A DNA stretch of 64,000 bases from Psococerastis gibbosa. Taxonomy: Eukaryota; Arthropoda; Insecta; Psocodea; Psocidae. Below the pieces are notes generated by a model. That model saw only the letters and a list, made by a program, of their open reading frames with translations. It was not told the origin of the DNA and searched no databases. The first letter of the stretch is position 1; each line of letters starts with the position of its first letter. The position numbers and the translations under genes are program-made. The stretch is from the NCBI GenBank assembly GCA_963971405.1, contig OZ020489.1, positions 13,578,001-13,642,000 of the forward strand, written 5' to 3'. Of the stretch, positions 1-10,538 are shown piece after piece.

Positions 1-40
1 TAGGAAAACAGCAAATTTTTCAGATATTTATTTTATAAAT

Positions 41-180
41 TTGCCCGGGGAGACCCCGGTCCCCTGTTTCCAGTTTTGTTAATGAAGTTATCGTCTGCAA
101 AATCAAAATTTTTTTGCCGACAAACTTTTTCAGGCCTATCTTTTAAAAAACATTCCCCGGGGTAGACCCCGGGCCCCTCT
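41..180. repeat. GC-box interspersed repeat, copy 1
   Basis: Two CCCGGGG/GACCCCGGG boxes flank an AT-rich stretch containing ttaatgaagttatcgtctgc and tcaggcctatcttttaaaaa. The same order of motifs recurs, more diverged, at about 4613-4935. It may be the edge of a longer or tandem repeat cut by the window start. The class is unknown. Confidence 0.4.
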
Positions 181-227
181 TCTGCCCTCACCCTTTGGGT
201 GAGGAAATTAAGATCATAACCATGCAT

Positions 228-244
228 GGGGGGGGGGGGGGGGG
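228..244. repeat. poly-G tract (17 G)
   Basis: An uninterrupted run of 17 G, like the homopolymer runs found inside the hAT-type and (GACA)n elements elsewhere in the window. Sequence near 318-368 (ggaccccacccc, then attctggctacaccac) resembles one end of a hAT-type MITE, so the tract may belong to a decayed copy. Confidence 0.5.
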
Positions 245-357
245 AGCGCCAAATGAAGCACCACCCCATTCGAAAACCTATTGTAAGCAGGCAAACTTTA
301 TGTATTGATGTTGCATGAAAACTGGACCCCACCCCAATAAAAAAAAATTCTGGCTAC

Positions 358-425
358 ACCACTGGGCAGCATACCGCCCCAGCAAGATGGAGATTCTGGT
401 TCAAATCCCAATTTCGCATATTTTT
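358..425 (+). repeat. possible tRNA-derived SINE head
   Basis: GGTTCAAATCCC at about 399-410 fits the Pol III B box. It is followed by atttttccatgtcctc, which resembles the body joining the tRNA-like SINE near 21.5 and 55.8 kb. No clean A box or cloverleaf is visible, so this is a weak call. Confidence 0.3.
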
Positions 426-490
426 CCATGTCCTCCTTTCCCTAATTTCTCTCTATGAGACCTATTGAACCCGAGTTTTGTAATGCGGGG

Positions 491-735
491 ACCTAGTAGT
501 AGTATGGTTGGACACAGTCCCAGGCCACGGTGTGGGCCCATAGGACAGTGGACCTCCTGATTATAGTGGATTCCGAACCACTTGGGAAACACAGTGAAGT
601 CACACGATTAGTTCGGAGGTGACCAGATGAAGTCCTACCATGTTTCCCTACCGGCACTGTGCACACTACCAAGTTATCTGCATCTTTGCACCTGCTCTGG
701 TCCACTGGATTCAACTTGATAAGGCGGCCGGCTAT
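491..735 (-). repeat. SINE-A family copy (short-tail form)
   Basis: Read on the minus strand it runs from the gccgcc/ttatcaagttgaatcc start to a tail of TACTACTA. It matches 20555-20805 almost throughout and shares its first half with 1513-1912, 37275-37632, 39678-40015 and 45275-45530. A GGTTCGGAATCC stretch resembles a Pol III B box with one extra base. It is probably a SINE, but the clade is not recognised. Confidence 0.65.
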
Positions 736-1512
736 GCGGGGACCTAACTAAATCTTCCAACTGTCCAAAAAAAACAAAGTGTGGGGTGTCAGGTGGTCCC
801 TCCAATAATTAGATGTGGGTAAGCCTTAAGTACCACCGTCTTCCTGCTCCCTCAATCATAAACTTGGTCCATCTAACCGAGCGTAATGGCAAATAAATTT
901 TAAAACCCCTTGATCCCCCTCGCAGGCGGTATAAATCTCAGACGTGGAAGGTGTACCTATTTAATAATATAATACGACGTTTATCCGACGTAGACGAGTG
1001 AATATAGGTTTACTCATTCCTTTATCCAAGTAATACAGGGGTAAATACTGTAAACCGGCGTAATGGAGCTGAATGTTCTTCCAATTCTTTAGAAATTGTA
1101 CGAACCGCCACTCAAGCGTCAGCATCGCAGATTATTTTGTCTTCCATAAATCTACCGGTAGTATAGTTGAGTATGAAACCTTGTCGTGTTTCATGATATG
1201 TTTCCTTAATGTTTTTTTGAATAAGGAAGGGTGTTTCTTGTTTACTTCATTTTTGTTTACCCGGAGCCCGTGTTTTATGCTATTTTGCCCATAAGAGTTA
1301 AAGATTGATCGACTTCGATGGTAGCTTTCTTTCAATTCTGCGAGTCTGTACGTGATTTACCACGAGGAGCTACAGTTTATGGATCTCCGCCTCTGACACC
1401 ATAAGACAGTAGAGAGCATTCTCTAAAAAGATGGTTTCTAAGTAATTTAGGGAAGTTGGTAGCATTTCTCGCTCCTCTCAGTTCACTTTGGAGTTTTCTA
1501 TGGTAAGCGCAT
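736..1512. other. no recognised feature
   Basis: The short open frames here show no family motif, codon bias or splice context. Nothing supportable was found. Confidence 0.5.
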
Positions 1513-1859
1513 AGGCCAACGGCCTTCCCATGTTGATTCCATTAGAACAGAGCATGTTTCAAACTGGGGCAAACTTGGTAGTGTGCACAGCGTTGGCAGG
1601 GGAACATGGTGGGACATGATAACGCGCCTAGGCAGTTTAAGTACGTGTCGAGTCCTGGTCACCTCCGATTTAATCGTGTGGCTTTACCATGTTCCCCAAG
1701 AGGTTCGGAATCCACTATAATCAGGAGGTCCACCCTGTCAGTCAACTCCCTTTCCCCCGAGGTGAAAGAGTCTGTCCTTAGGGTGCCTCAAACAGACTCA
1801 CTCCCCCCTGCCAGGCTGACAGGGTTGCTTAAAGCAGAAATGCTGAAGGCAGGCGTTGG

Positions 1860-1912
<53 letters not shown>
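1513..1912 (+). repeat. SINE-A family copy with (AAC)17 tail
   Basis: This is the fullest copy of the family. It starts with gccaacggcctt, runs through ggtcacctccgatttaatcg and ggttcggaatccactataat, and ends gcgttggaaac followed by about 17 AAC triplets (1861-1912). A simple-sequence tail at one fixed end is typical of retroposed SINEs. The open frame across it, with an Asn run, is only the translated microsatellite. It abuts a LINE relic in the opposite orientation at about 1925. Confidence 0.75.
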
Positions 1913-1924
1913 GTATATATAGGT

Positions 1925-2290
1925 AGGTAGGATCCAGCCGCTCACACCTGGCTATGCGTGGTGCTGGCATTACCAGGTCTCCCTTTTACCTCGTGTTATA
2001 GGTGGGGGTGTCCTCATTTTGCTTAAATTTCATCAGGCCTCAAGATATGTAAAATGCATCTTTTCGCAGACTTGGGACTGCCATGATTTTTAATGTTATG
2101 AAGTGAGAGATGCAACTGTCAAGAGGTCCCAGTTTTAGCAAGTAGCGGACTCTCCTCTTTTGGAGCGTGAGTACAGCGTCCAGATTTCCTGCCAGTACGC
2201 CGTAATTTATATGGCTCATTACAAGTGAGTGGTACCTAGGTCTGAAGAGTAACCTCCGGAGGACACACAGAGCTAAGGCGCCTGACTACA
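1925..2290 (-). pseudogene. non-LTR retrotransposon (LINE) ORF2 relic: RT tail and C-terminus
   Basis: On the minus strand, codons from about 2282 down to 2043 read through a piece typical of the end of a LINE reverse transcriptase. It includes YHSLVMSHINYGVLAG, then LTLQKRRVRYLLKL, then MAVPSLRKDAFYIS, closed by a stop at 2040-2042. The next 110 bp (to about 1928) continue as the C-terminal NTR-box region in other frames, ending in PAPRIARCERLDP. That region matches the plus-strand relic at 16558-16866 (PRTAKCERLDP), so both come from the same LINE family. The N-terminus, the catalytic YxDD region and the endonuclease are missing. The frame is broken, so this is a dead 5'-truncated copy. The clade (CR1/Jockey-like) is an inference. 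Confidence 0.75.
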
Positions 2291-3786
2291 AAGAGGCCGC
2301 TGTTTAGTTTTTTTTTTTTTTAATTATTAGCCAATATCTGGATCAATGCGTTAATCCTGTGATATTCGACTTTGAAAAGTATTTAATTAATTTAAAGTAT
2401 TTAACTAATCGGCTTAACTGATCGGCAAAAAAATATCGGCGTTTGTACGAAAGGAGCTTTAAAGTTGTAAACGATAGGAAATTTACTCAATAATCTCATT
2501 ATTCCTGTAAATATTAATTGAGAGGGTTATTGGAACAAGTTATCAGTGATCGGATCGGTCTAAGTACCCGACTTTGCCAACTTTTAAGCTACCGTACTAT
2601 GCAACTCCAACAGTTTCTCAAACTGCAGTTCTTGCTCGGCAGTTTTGACCCCATTCATATCCCCAACACCCCATTATCATGCAACCCTTTCTTTGAAATT
2701 TGCCATCGAGTAGTTTGCTGGAATTAATTTTGATAGAGTTATTCTTGTTTTACAAGCGTTATCATGAGTTCAAAGTTACTGACTTTGTTCTTTACATTCC
2801 TTCTCAATGGGGTGAATGTTGGCTACGGATATGTTTCAATTTTTATAGTTAAAAATTTGTTAAATATTTTTTATTAACCGTTTACAAATAGCTGTAGAAT
2901 CCTCACCCGCTAATGACAAAGATTTGATAAAAAAATTTAACTACCTTCCAAAAGAAAATTAAAGCGTATTATTATTATTTTTGTAGAAGAGGGGACTCAA
3001 ACTCAGTGAATAGTACCGTCCAGGGAAGTCTACATTAGAAATTACATAATGTCGCTTTGAGAAAAAGTGCGTTATCTATGAGCACAAGCGAGAGGGCAAT
3101 CCAATACATGTTAAGTGTTTCTCCATCAGTTCTCAAGATTGACAGCAGATCCTAGTAAACTAAGCCCCAAGCGCAACGGTTCAATGTAATCGTTTCATAT
3201 TTTCTCACCCCACGTCGTTTCGTTGCTGAACATCTAAACTAACCTAACTTATGAACTTAGTGAAAATCTGATATTGAAATCACATGTTTGGTATCAATAT
3301 GCTAACATATTATACTATTGAGCTACATTTAAATGCCCCATTGAATGCACTACATGATGTCTTCCTATCGAGGATGACTTTTTCTCCTAGGTCGAAACCG
3401 GTTGGGTTTGGCTTATTGCAACCCGTTTTACCTCCTTTTTGCCTCCTTGTAACCTGAGATTTCACATTGTGTCCCTCTAGTTACACCTTCCCTTAGTTCA
3501 GATAGTTGCAGTCGTACTTATCTTACTTACTTGCTTACTGAGCGAATTTGTATTTGAATAAGTACGTAACTGCTGTATTGGTCTCTGAACCCTATTTTTG
3601 CTTTGCTACGTTTCGTTCGTCACCGCAGCGTAGCCACGTAACAACCACTTCACAAACTTGCCAACATCTATCAGACTTGCTAGTGTTTGCACATTTTGAC
3701 AGATTTTTTGGCAGTCTCTATCATGCACACGGTCATTGAGATTTGAGATCATCAAACATGTGATGAGGCAGAAGATTCTAGGCTGA
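2291..3786. other. no recognised feature; AT-rich with poly-T at 2310-2323
   Basis: A T run at 2310-2323 and a short ATT repeat near 2967-2980 are the only simple-sequence features. No family similarity or convincing exon was seen. Confidence 0.5.
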
Positions 3787-3850
3787 TAGGCAGTCATTCT
3801 GAAAGCGCACTTCCAAGCGTTTCGTTAACATCCGAAGTCGAAATCTTGAC
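3787..3850 (-). repeat. fragment of the Penelope-like inverted-repeat family
   Basis: The segment tcattctgaaagcgcacttc, then caagcgtttcgttaacatcc, matches the conserved core of the elements at 13441, 44715, 50188 and 54898. Only the central 60 bp or so remain. Confidence 0.5.
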
Positions 3851-4427
3851 AAGTTTCTGTGTGTTAGATATTCGAACAAGAAGCTCAAGCAATGCCGATG
3901 ACCGAGGAATCCTTACACTTGTGGTTAAGCCAGGAGTTGTTTAATTTTTATTTTTTGCATTAAAATTAAATTATTAAGGGCGTAAGTACTTGCGTTTATT
4001 ACTTTTAAATGCGTTGTACTTAATTCCAACTACAAGGCTTCATGAGTCAATCTTCCGGTGCAAAGTTGTTGAAGTCTACGTCTGTATTTAATGTAATAAT
4101 TTATGTATGTGTTACGCTATTTGACCCTGTATAATGTACAAGGCCATTTGCATGTATTAGGCCCTATCTGATTCTATACTGTAATGTGGCATTTAAATAA
4201 TAAAAAATGGTAATAATTGGGTAGGTTTAAATACATATATTCCTATACTACTCCGCTAATTATAATTATTGCAAAGTTATCATAAAAAATTCAATTATTG
4301 CGCCAACCGACAGACGAAAGTTCCCATCAGTAGGTCTCTTATTGTAATGACTTCGAGAGAAGTAGATGTTGTAAACCGGTATTTAAGTGAGTGTACACTA
4401 CGGAAATAAATTTATTTCCATGTGCAG

Positions 4428-4502
4428 TGTCTAGTTATTCGAATGTGTCTCTGGAATTTGAAGAAGAAGAAATCGCTCTTGGAAGGACTCAAGCTGCTGC
4501 AG
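4428..4502 (+). CDS. candidate internal coding exon (75 bp), unknown protein
   Basis: A pyrimidine-rich stretch ending tttccatgtgcag (AG at 4426-4427) precedes 75 bases with no stop in the phase that leaves one base at the end. A strong donor, CAG|GTATGT, follows at 4503. Translation gives SSYSNVSLEFEEEEIALGRT followed by QAAA, which is acidic and low in hydrophobics. The exon is a multiple of three with the same phase at both ends, so it could be skipped without a frameshift. No family was recognised, no neighbouring exon was found within the window, and chance splice signals in AT-rich DNA are common. Transcript data or conservation in relatives would settle it. Confidence 0.35.
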
Positions 4503-4612
4503 GTATGTCGTAATCTCTAAGTAGGAGCGTAGGAGCGAATGAGGCAACCACTACAGGCCTCGCGTTGCTTATCAAGATACTCAGTACTTTGCTCCTACTT
4601 ATTCAGAATTTT

Positions 4613-4935
4613 TCCCCTGGAGAGACCCCGCAATTTCAGTTTTTTGAATATGGTATCTATGTCTGTGACACCTAAAGCATTTCGACAGCAAAATGCTTTT
4701 ACAAAACCCCACTATTTCGGGGCCATTTTTGTAAACATTACCTCCTGTTTATAGTTATATGAATCATCATCTGTAAAATGCAAACTTTATTGCTATCTAA
4801 ATGCGTAAACCTTCAATGTTTCAGGCCTATTTTTTTTTCAAAACGTCTGGCTCGGGTGAGTTCCCCGCCTCCCTTCCCCGATTGCTTCGTCAGCAAAATC
4901 TGTAAGAGATTTGACTGTCAAAACTATTTTGCACC
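4613..4935 (+). repeat. GC-box interspersed repeat, copy 2 (diverged)
   Basis: It shares with 41-180 the series cctggagagacccc, then a atcatctgtaaaatgcaaa-type piece, then tcaggcctattttt, then atcttttaaaaatttccc. The two internal frames of 71 and 85 codons have no recognisable content. Confidence 0.35.
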
Positions 4936-5142
4936 TGTATCTTTTAAAAATTTCCCTTGTGAGAGCTATGGCGCCAGAGATGGCCGCCTCACTGCGTCAA
5001 TGCACCACACAGGCCCTGCTAAGTCTACACAGTAATAGATCCAGGATCATTATGTGCTAAATGTCATTGGTGTTTCTTACGGGCAAATTTACAGTTAGTT
5101 TTTTAAACTCAATATCATCCTGACGTGCATTAGGCAGAGACG

Positions 5143-5308
5143 GATTCAGCTCATTTATCGGGGGAGGGGGGATATTTGTGGCTCAAAATAGAACAAAGAT
5201 ATGATAGTATCGATCAAATTAGTGCTTAATAAATTAACTTAAAATGGATTTACTAAATTTGGGGGGAGGCAGCTACCCCCCCCCCCCCCCCCGTGTATCC
5301 GTCAATGG
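5143..5308. mobile_element. hAT-like poly-C MITE, subfamily B, diverged
   Basis: It starts CAGAGACGGATTCAGC and ends GTATCCGTCAATG, which are imperfect inverted ends, and holds a 17-C run at 5276-5292. Its middle (ttaaaatggatttactaaat) matches the reverse complement of the element at 53205-53380. The 8-bp flanks GCATTAGG and GCAGTTGG agree at six positions, consistent with an old hAT target duplication. Confidence 0.5.
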
Positions 5309-5797
5309 CAGTTGGCCTATACTTGGCCGAGACTTTTTAAAGCTCCATGAACACATTGAAACGTTGCTACGCGTTTGATGGACTCAATGTCGATAAAACA
5401 GAGCTATCTCTGTCCCAACCATCAGTCAAACAGCCAATACTTATCCGAACCCCAAAATGTTACTTTAGAAAGCTATTATTTTAAAATTTTCACCCGCTCT
5501 CACTTTCTCATCAAAAGTACATTAAAGTGCTGATAAATGGCTCTTTAACGGAATTCCTTATCTTTTTTTGGCATACGCGATTTTATATTTTTCCCTCACC
5601 AGACTACTTAACATGACATAATATTGTTGCAAAAATTTATTGTAAAAACCACTTTTTGTACATGTAAAGTATTTGCAACTTATTTCCCTAAGGTTTTTTT
5701 ATTTCTTCATAAGCTTCTAATTGCTATGTTGCAGAAATTTCTAATAGAAACCAGCATTTTTTAACGTACACTCTGACCATTCGAACGCCAGTGATAC

Positions 5798-6186
5798 GGT
5801 GGGGATTCCACCGACCGGCTAGGGCTAAAAAATAAAAAAACGGTGACGTGGTAGCAGACATTCAAGACTTAGGTGGGGTTTCCACCGACCTCGCATTGTA
5901 GAATGCAAATGACACTGACTGAAATGTTTGTTTTCCTCTATGCCATAGTTAAAATTGATCAATGATCGTACAGTAAAATCACAAACAAACTAAAATTAAA
6001 AAATGGCGTCATATGTTAAGTACAAACATTTTAATGGATTACTATAAAAAGAAAAATTCTAATTTCCGTCAATGTCATTTGCATTCTGCAATGCGAGGTT
6101 GGTGGAAACCCTGCCTAAGTCTTGAATGTCTGCTACCACGTCACCGTTGTTTTATTTAGCCATAGCCGGTCGGTGGAATCCCCGCC
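5798..6186. mobile_element. Harbinger-like MITE, copy 1 (GGGGATTCC subfamily)
   Basis: It is a foldback element with inverted ends GGTGGGGATTCCACCGACC and its complement, each end about 130 bp long. Every arm holds TTCCACCGACC or a close variant twice. The flanks TAC and TTT are no longer identical, so this is an older copy. There is no coding capacity. See the copy at 32568 for the best-preserved target site. Confidence 0.85.
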
Positions 6187-6279
6187 TTTGACAAGAAGTT
6201 ACCCATGGGAACTAATGTGTTGGTTGAAAACCCAAGAGACTAATTCAGCAGATTTCTGTTGCCGGCGGTTCCCTAGCGT

Positions 6280-6399
6280 GGCGGTTTTGCCGTCGACAGT
6301 CCACCGACACGCTGACGAACCAGAAGTCTTCGGAAGTGCATTGTACTCGTATAGTATAATTGCATTATAGATACGGGTTTTTGAACCAACACCAATCAA
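6280..6399 (+). repeat. local direct duplication, unit 1, left part
   Basis: The stretch from gccgtcgacagtcc through agtcttcggaagtgcattgt to tttttgaaccaacaccaatc matches 7535-7625. The matching sequence then resumes at about 7285, after an inserted element. This shows that the two units derive from one duplication interrupted later on this side. Confidence 0.7.
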
Positions 6400-7284
6400 A
6401 AGAAACGGTCCGAGTTTACTCGATCATGCTTTCCAATTTATCAAAATTAGTAGATAGATAAAATGAGTAATTTCATGGTGAATAATATTCCTATTGTTAT
6501 TGTTATCTCGGGGGGGGGGGGGGGGGTTGTCCACCTGACGTCACTGGAGGTGAGGTAAATTTTTTTTATTCTAAATAGGTCAGACCAACACATCAACACA
6601 CAGCAATACTGGCAGGGCACGCAATGCGATTGAGCGTGAATTTTCTATCATTTGTTCAAAAAAACATTTTTTTGTACAAAACCAAATACTTTTTTGGGAA
6701 AGCAACCTGTCCGGTTCCGTTACTCAATTTAACACCTATAACATACCGGAAGGTAGAAATCATCGATAGAAAGGTTTGGCAGAAAAATTATTTTTTAGCC
6801 TTTATCATTAAAATTTAGTTATTTTCATTTTTTTACCCCCAAAAGAAAACTATCAAGGGGAAAGTGACCCTCCGCCTTTTATCAACATTCATAACAACTA
6901 CAATATATGAGAATTGAAAAGAAATCGTTGGAGCCGTTTTTGAGAAATAATTTTTTTAGACGCTTTTTTGGAGTTTTTTGAGAATAAAACCCCCCCAAAT
7001 TAAGTTAGCCCCAAATATAAAAAAAAAAACAATTTTCCGAGGCATGATTTTTTTGAACCTACATGCCGAATTTCATCAAGATCGACCGAGTAGTTTGCCC
7101 GGAAATCGACGCAGTGACAGACAGACCGACAGAACGACAGACAGACAGACAGACAGACATTTCGTAAAAACCAATTTTTTGGGTTCCTGGGACCTTAAAA
7201 CGTGTAAATCCGTTAAAATCTCGGAATCGAAAATTTCGACCGTCACAAAGCTTTCCTTATACTACGTAGAAATTGGAAAGCAAA
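6400..7284 (+). mobile_element. (GACA)n interspersed element, copy G1, full length
   Basis: The 885-bp element starts AAACGGTCC, has inner inverted ends TGCTTTCCAATTT (6427-6439) and AAATTGGAAAGCA (7270-7282), a 17-G run at 6510-6526, and a (GACA)n run at 7126-7159. Near-full copies lie at 57375-58236 (+) and 61761-62576 (-), with a truncated one at 43061-43830 (-). Shorter copies keep only the (GACA)n-side end. The duplicate at 7622-7632 gives the empty site. No protein of its own is encoded, and the 104-codon frame here is non-specific. Inverted ends suggest a DNA element, while the 5'-truncated copies suggest LINE-type retroposition, so the class is left open. Confidence 0.7.
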
Positions 7285-7800
7285 AAGTGTAACCGCAGGA
7301 AAATCGTCTTTAGGAGCTAACGTAAAAACGTACTCCATAATATGAAAGAAAAATATGATGTATTATAAAAGATGTTGTCTGTTGTTTTTACCATCTTGAA
7401 TATTAGGTACAAAAAGATAGGTTACAACGGAAATTGCCAAAATAACCAAAATTAGTTTAATGTCAGTGTTATATAGCCTACCATACAAAATATTAAAATA
7501 AAATAGAAATTAGTGTTTGAGCTGCACGGTTCATGCCGTCGACAAGCCAACAACAAAACAGAAATCTTCTGAAGTGCATTATAGACAATACACTGGTTTT
7601 TGAACCAACCTCCAACACTAGTCAAAAAAGTGTAACCGCAAGATCCTAGCCTTCCATTAAGGAAAATCGTCTTTAAGAGTGCTAAGAGTAAACGTACTCC
7701 ATAATATTAACGAAAAATATGTTTGTTCAAAGATACCGTACTGAATTTTAAGTATATTGAATATTAGGTACCGGTAAAAAAATTGGCATGATTATTTGAG
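7285..7800 (+). repeat. local direct duplication, unit 1 right part and unit 2
   Basis: Sequence just after the element (aagtgtaaccgcaggaaaat, then cgtactccataatatgaaag, then ttgaatattaggtac) recurs in order at about 7629-7772. The preceding half of unit 2 at 7535-7625 matches 6280-6399. At 7622-7632 unit 2 reads gtcaaaaaagtg with no insertion. Confidence 0.7.
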
Positions 7801-8242
7801 CTGTTAGTGTAGCTTTCATCATTTTAGCTGTCGATTGTTGATTTTGCAATTTCTGAATAGCTTTGATTGATAAGTAAGGTCATGCTTATTCGTATGGCAT
7901 CACGCACAATCGTCATTTTTCACCATGATTATCGTATATTATGTACATGATTATCGCAGTCATCATCTCAATCATTTATCAGCTCATAAGTGTTGCAATA
8001 CCATCAAGTGCTATCAATTATTTAGAAATCGATAATAATTTATATCCACCGGAAATAGCAGGTCTGACCATTTCCGCTATCTATAGGGAGACTCGCTTCC
8101 AATATCCGAATCAATTGTCATAGGGAACTTGTTGAGATGATCCAGTCCAGTATTTAGCGTTTCGGTTATAGTTTTGGGCTGTCCGAGCTTCGAATTCCCG
8201 CTATCCTAAGCTATTTAATTTCATCATTATTGCTATAATTGT
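7801..8242. other. no recognised feature
   Basis: A 60-codon frame (7941-8123) has no recognisable motif, and its base composition matches the surrounding intergenic DNA. Confidence 0.5.
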
Positions 8243-8577
8243 TAAGAGAAAATTAGCTTTCCAAAATTTGTTCTTTTTCCTGACTTTTTATTTTTTATTT
8301 AATTAACAATGCAAGTTACCTATTAAAGATTTGCCTCGTGCAAGTTATAGAAAACTGTTTCATGCATCATACTATATAATAGGAATCATTAAATTTTTGA
8401 TACCTTTCGCGTAAAATTGATTTTTTTGAAAAACTAAAAGGCCGGAAAGTAAAAATACGCGATTATGATGAATGAAGTAGTCTTCTACTACTTAAATGAG
8501 TCACATGTTTTATAACTTGCTGAGTTAATGAAATAAATAATGAAAAGTAATTAATTTTGGAGTGCCAATTTTCTACG
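8243..8577. mobile_element. AT-rich foldback element, copy 1
   Basis: Long imperfect inverted arms carry attaaagatttgcctcgtgc on the left and gagtcacatgttttataact on the right, with atgcatcat-type inner motifs. It matches the cleaner copy at 24975-25339 and another at 47979-48350. There is no coding content. Confidence 0.65.
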
Positions 8578-9419
8578 TAGCATATCATCTGAAATTAGCC
8601 TAAAAGACAAAATAGACTCCTTTATATTGTACGTGCCATAAATGGCATAGAAAAATTATTCCAAATCTAGCCGGGTACAGCAAACCGAAAGCTGCAGTAT
8701 AGGCTACCAAATCTGACCATTAAGAAGAAAAGAAAGAATGCATTACCCCACAAAGGGGGAGCTTAGTAATGCCTTCTACATTAGTTATAATTTTATGATT
8801 CAGCATTGTAAAATCCAAGGATATAACATTGGGAAATCTGGGATAAGTTGATACATGGTAGGAAGCGCCACTGTCTGTCTGTCTGGCGCCTGCATGGCGG
8901 CCAAACTTCTGGAAAAACTCCAGGCTCCAGCGCCCGCTGTTTTTATGTAACTTTAACATCCCCGTCATTGTACTTTTATTGATTTGGAAACGAAATAGCT
9001 GGGATGGGGAGGGGGGGGGGGGAGCAAGGTGCCAGCAAGGCACTGCAAACAATTCTTTATTTCCCCATTAAATGGTTTCAAAGGTGTTTGTTGACGTGTA
9101 TTGTAGAACGTAACTCCAATGGGTTATGTGACTCGATATACTTTACGGGGAAAGAGCAATATATTGGGTGTAACAGGCTCTTTTGTTCAGTAATAATGTG
9201 GTTTTGATACGATTTCTGTTTTCACGTAATTGCGAACTTGTAGGCCGGGAGTGTAGGAATGGCGTATTATAAGCAGTGGCGTATATGTGAAATATTAGGG
9301 AGGGGAGGGGCAAGATCAGATCACCCCTAACTATCAACTTCTTGCCATGACTGTAGGAAGAAGACTGGGGGGACGATGTTGAATAGAATTCCACAAAGCA
9401 ACCCTCTTACCACTCACTA
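8578..9419. other. no recognised gene; G-run near 9006-9023
   Basis: A 110-codon minus-strand frame (8720-9052) covers most of this stretch, but it has no known motif, crosses a homopolymer run and is probably chance. A short gtctgtctgtctg run lies at 8873-8886. Confidence 0.45.
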
Positions 9420-9905
9420 TTGACCCGAATATCTATTAGGCTTGGCAAATTCTTCTGCTTCCCCTTCTTCTGGTTCGACTGCCTCTTCTATCGTAGATTG
9501 GTGATTTGGACCTTAGAGGCTGCTGCTCTGAAAAGAGAAAACTCAGGATGTTCTTCTTCCGGGAGTCCTCAGTCCTTCTACCTTCCAATGGTTTATTACG
9601 GCGATACTTTTAGTAGTGCATAATAATAGATGAGCTTCTGAGTAATGTCAAAGTTTGGTGTTTTGTACACGCAGGACAGTTTCAATAGCAGACCGAGTAG
9701 GATAATATAAAGTAAGAAAAGGTCCATACTAACCTCCAAAGGTCCAAACAGGCCTTGGAGACTGTTGCTCCGAGAAGGGAAGTCGTGCTATACCAAACTA
9801 CTAACTCAGGTTTTCCAACCGGGATATTCTTCTTCTGCCCAGAGCCCTCAACCCTTCTATCTTCCCTTGGACTATTACCTACAGAAGGCAATACTTTTCG
9901 TATTA
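9420..9905 (+). repeat. two directly repeated copies of an unclassified interspersed repeat
   Basis: The order ggaccttagaggctgctgct, then ttcttcttccgggagtcctc, then agtccttctaccttcc (9505-9590) recurs in diverged form at 9745-9870. Related minus-strand pieces are at 34555-34700 and 52775-52860. No coding frame is shared between the copies. Confidence 0.5.
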
Positions 9906-9939
9906 TTCATTACAACAATTCACATTTCTCATTTGGAAG

Positions 9940-9953
9940 GGGGGGGGGGGGGT
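9940..9953. repeat. poly-G tract
   Basis: A run of about 13-14 G immediately before a truncated (GACA)n element. Confidence 0.6.
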
Positions 9954-9954
9954 G

Positions 9955-10207
9955 GACGGTAAAACATTCTACAATTGAGTAATCCCAAAAAAACAAAATT
10001 CATCAAAATCCACCTTGTAATTTGCCCACAAATCGATGAACAGGCAAATAAACAGACCGACCGACAGACAGATATATCGTAAAAAACACTTTTTTGGGTT
10101 CCTGCAACCTCAAAACGAGTAAATCTACTAACATCACGAAATCAAAAAATTCTACCATCACACAGCTTTCAACTTTCCTTATTCCAACATTAATAGGAAA
10201 GCAATAA
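9955..10207 (+). mobile_element. (GACA)n element, copy G5, truncated
   Basis: It keeps only the last 250 bp or so of the element: aattgagtaatccc, catcaaaatccacc, a short GACAGACA run, acttttttgggttcctg, and the terminal ataggaaagca. The missing part is the side opposite (GACA)n. Confidence 0.65.
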
Positions 10208-10538
10208 TCTTCCTGAGCATCTGAACACCCTAATGAGAGGTGAGTATACCTGTACTGTACTTCAGTAAACTATCGTAGGGTTCAAAGACTCCACTCACTT
10301 GGTAATCAGCAATTTTTTTCGTATCTTTTCTTGCAAATTCCCTGGCAAGAGAACATTGACGCGACGCAAATTCCTTTTCTTATCTTGACTTTGAATGGTA
10401 TGAAAGGGGTGAGGGGGGACAACAGGGGGGCAAGGGGAAGCGCGATAGATGCTATGAAGACGGAAGCTGATAAGAAACCAAGCGAGGGCTTGTTTGCTAT
10501 ATGTGGTGTACCATAGCATTTCAGTTGACTTGCTAACG
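10208..10538. other. no recognised feature
   Basis: Overlapping open frames on both strands near 10295-10519 have no motif and appear to be chance. Confidence 0.45.

Noticed and set aside
1606-1926. 106-codon frame with a long Asn run
   Set aside because: It is the SINE-A copy read through its AAC tail; the frame is not shared by other copies.
7126-7159. (GACA)n as an independent microsatellite locus
   Set aside because: It recurs at the same place in eight related copies, so it is part of the element.
6978-7292. 104-codon frame with RQTDRTTDRQTDR repeats
   Set aside because: It is translated (GACA)n inside a repeat element, with no stable frame among copies.
8720-9052. 110-codon minus-strand frame
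   Set aside because: No motif, crosses a G-run, and has no splice or promoter context.
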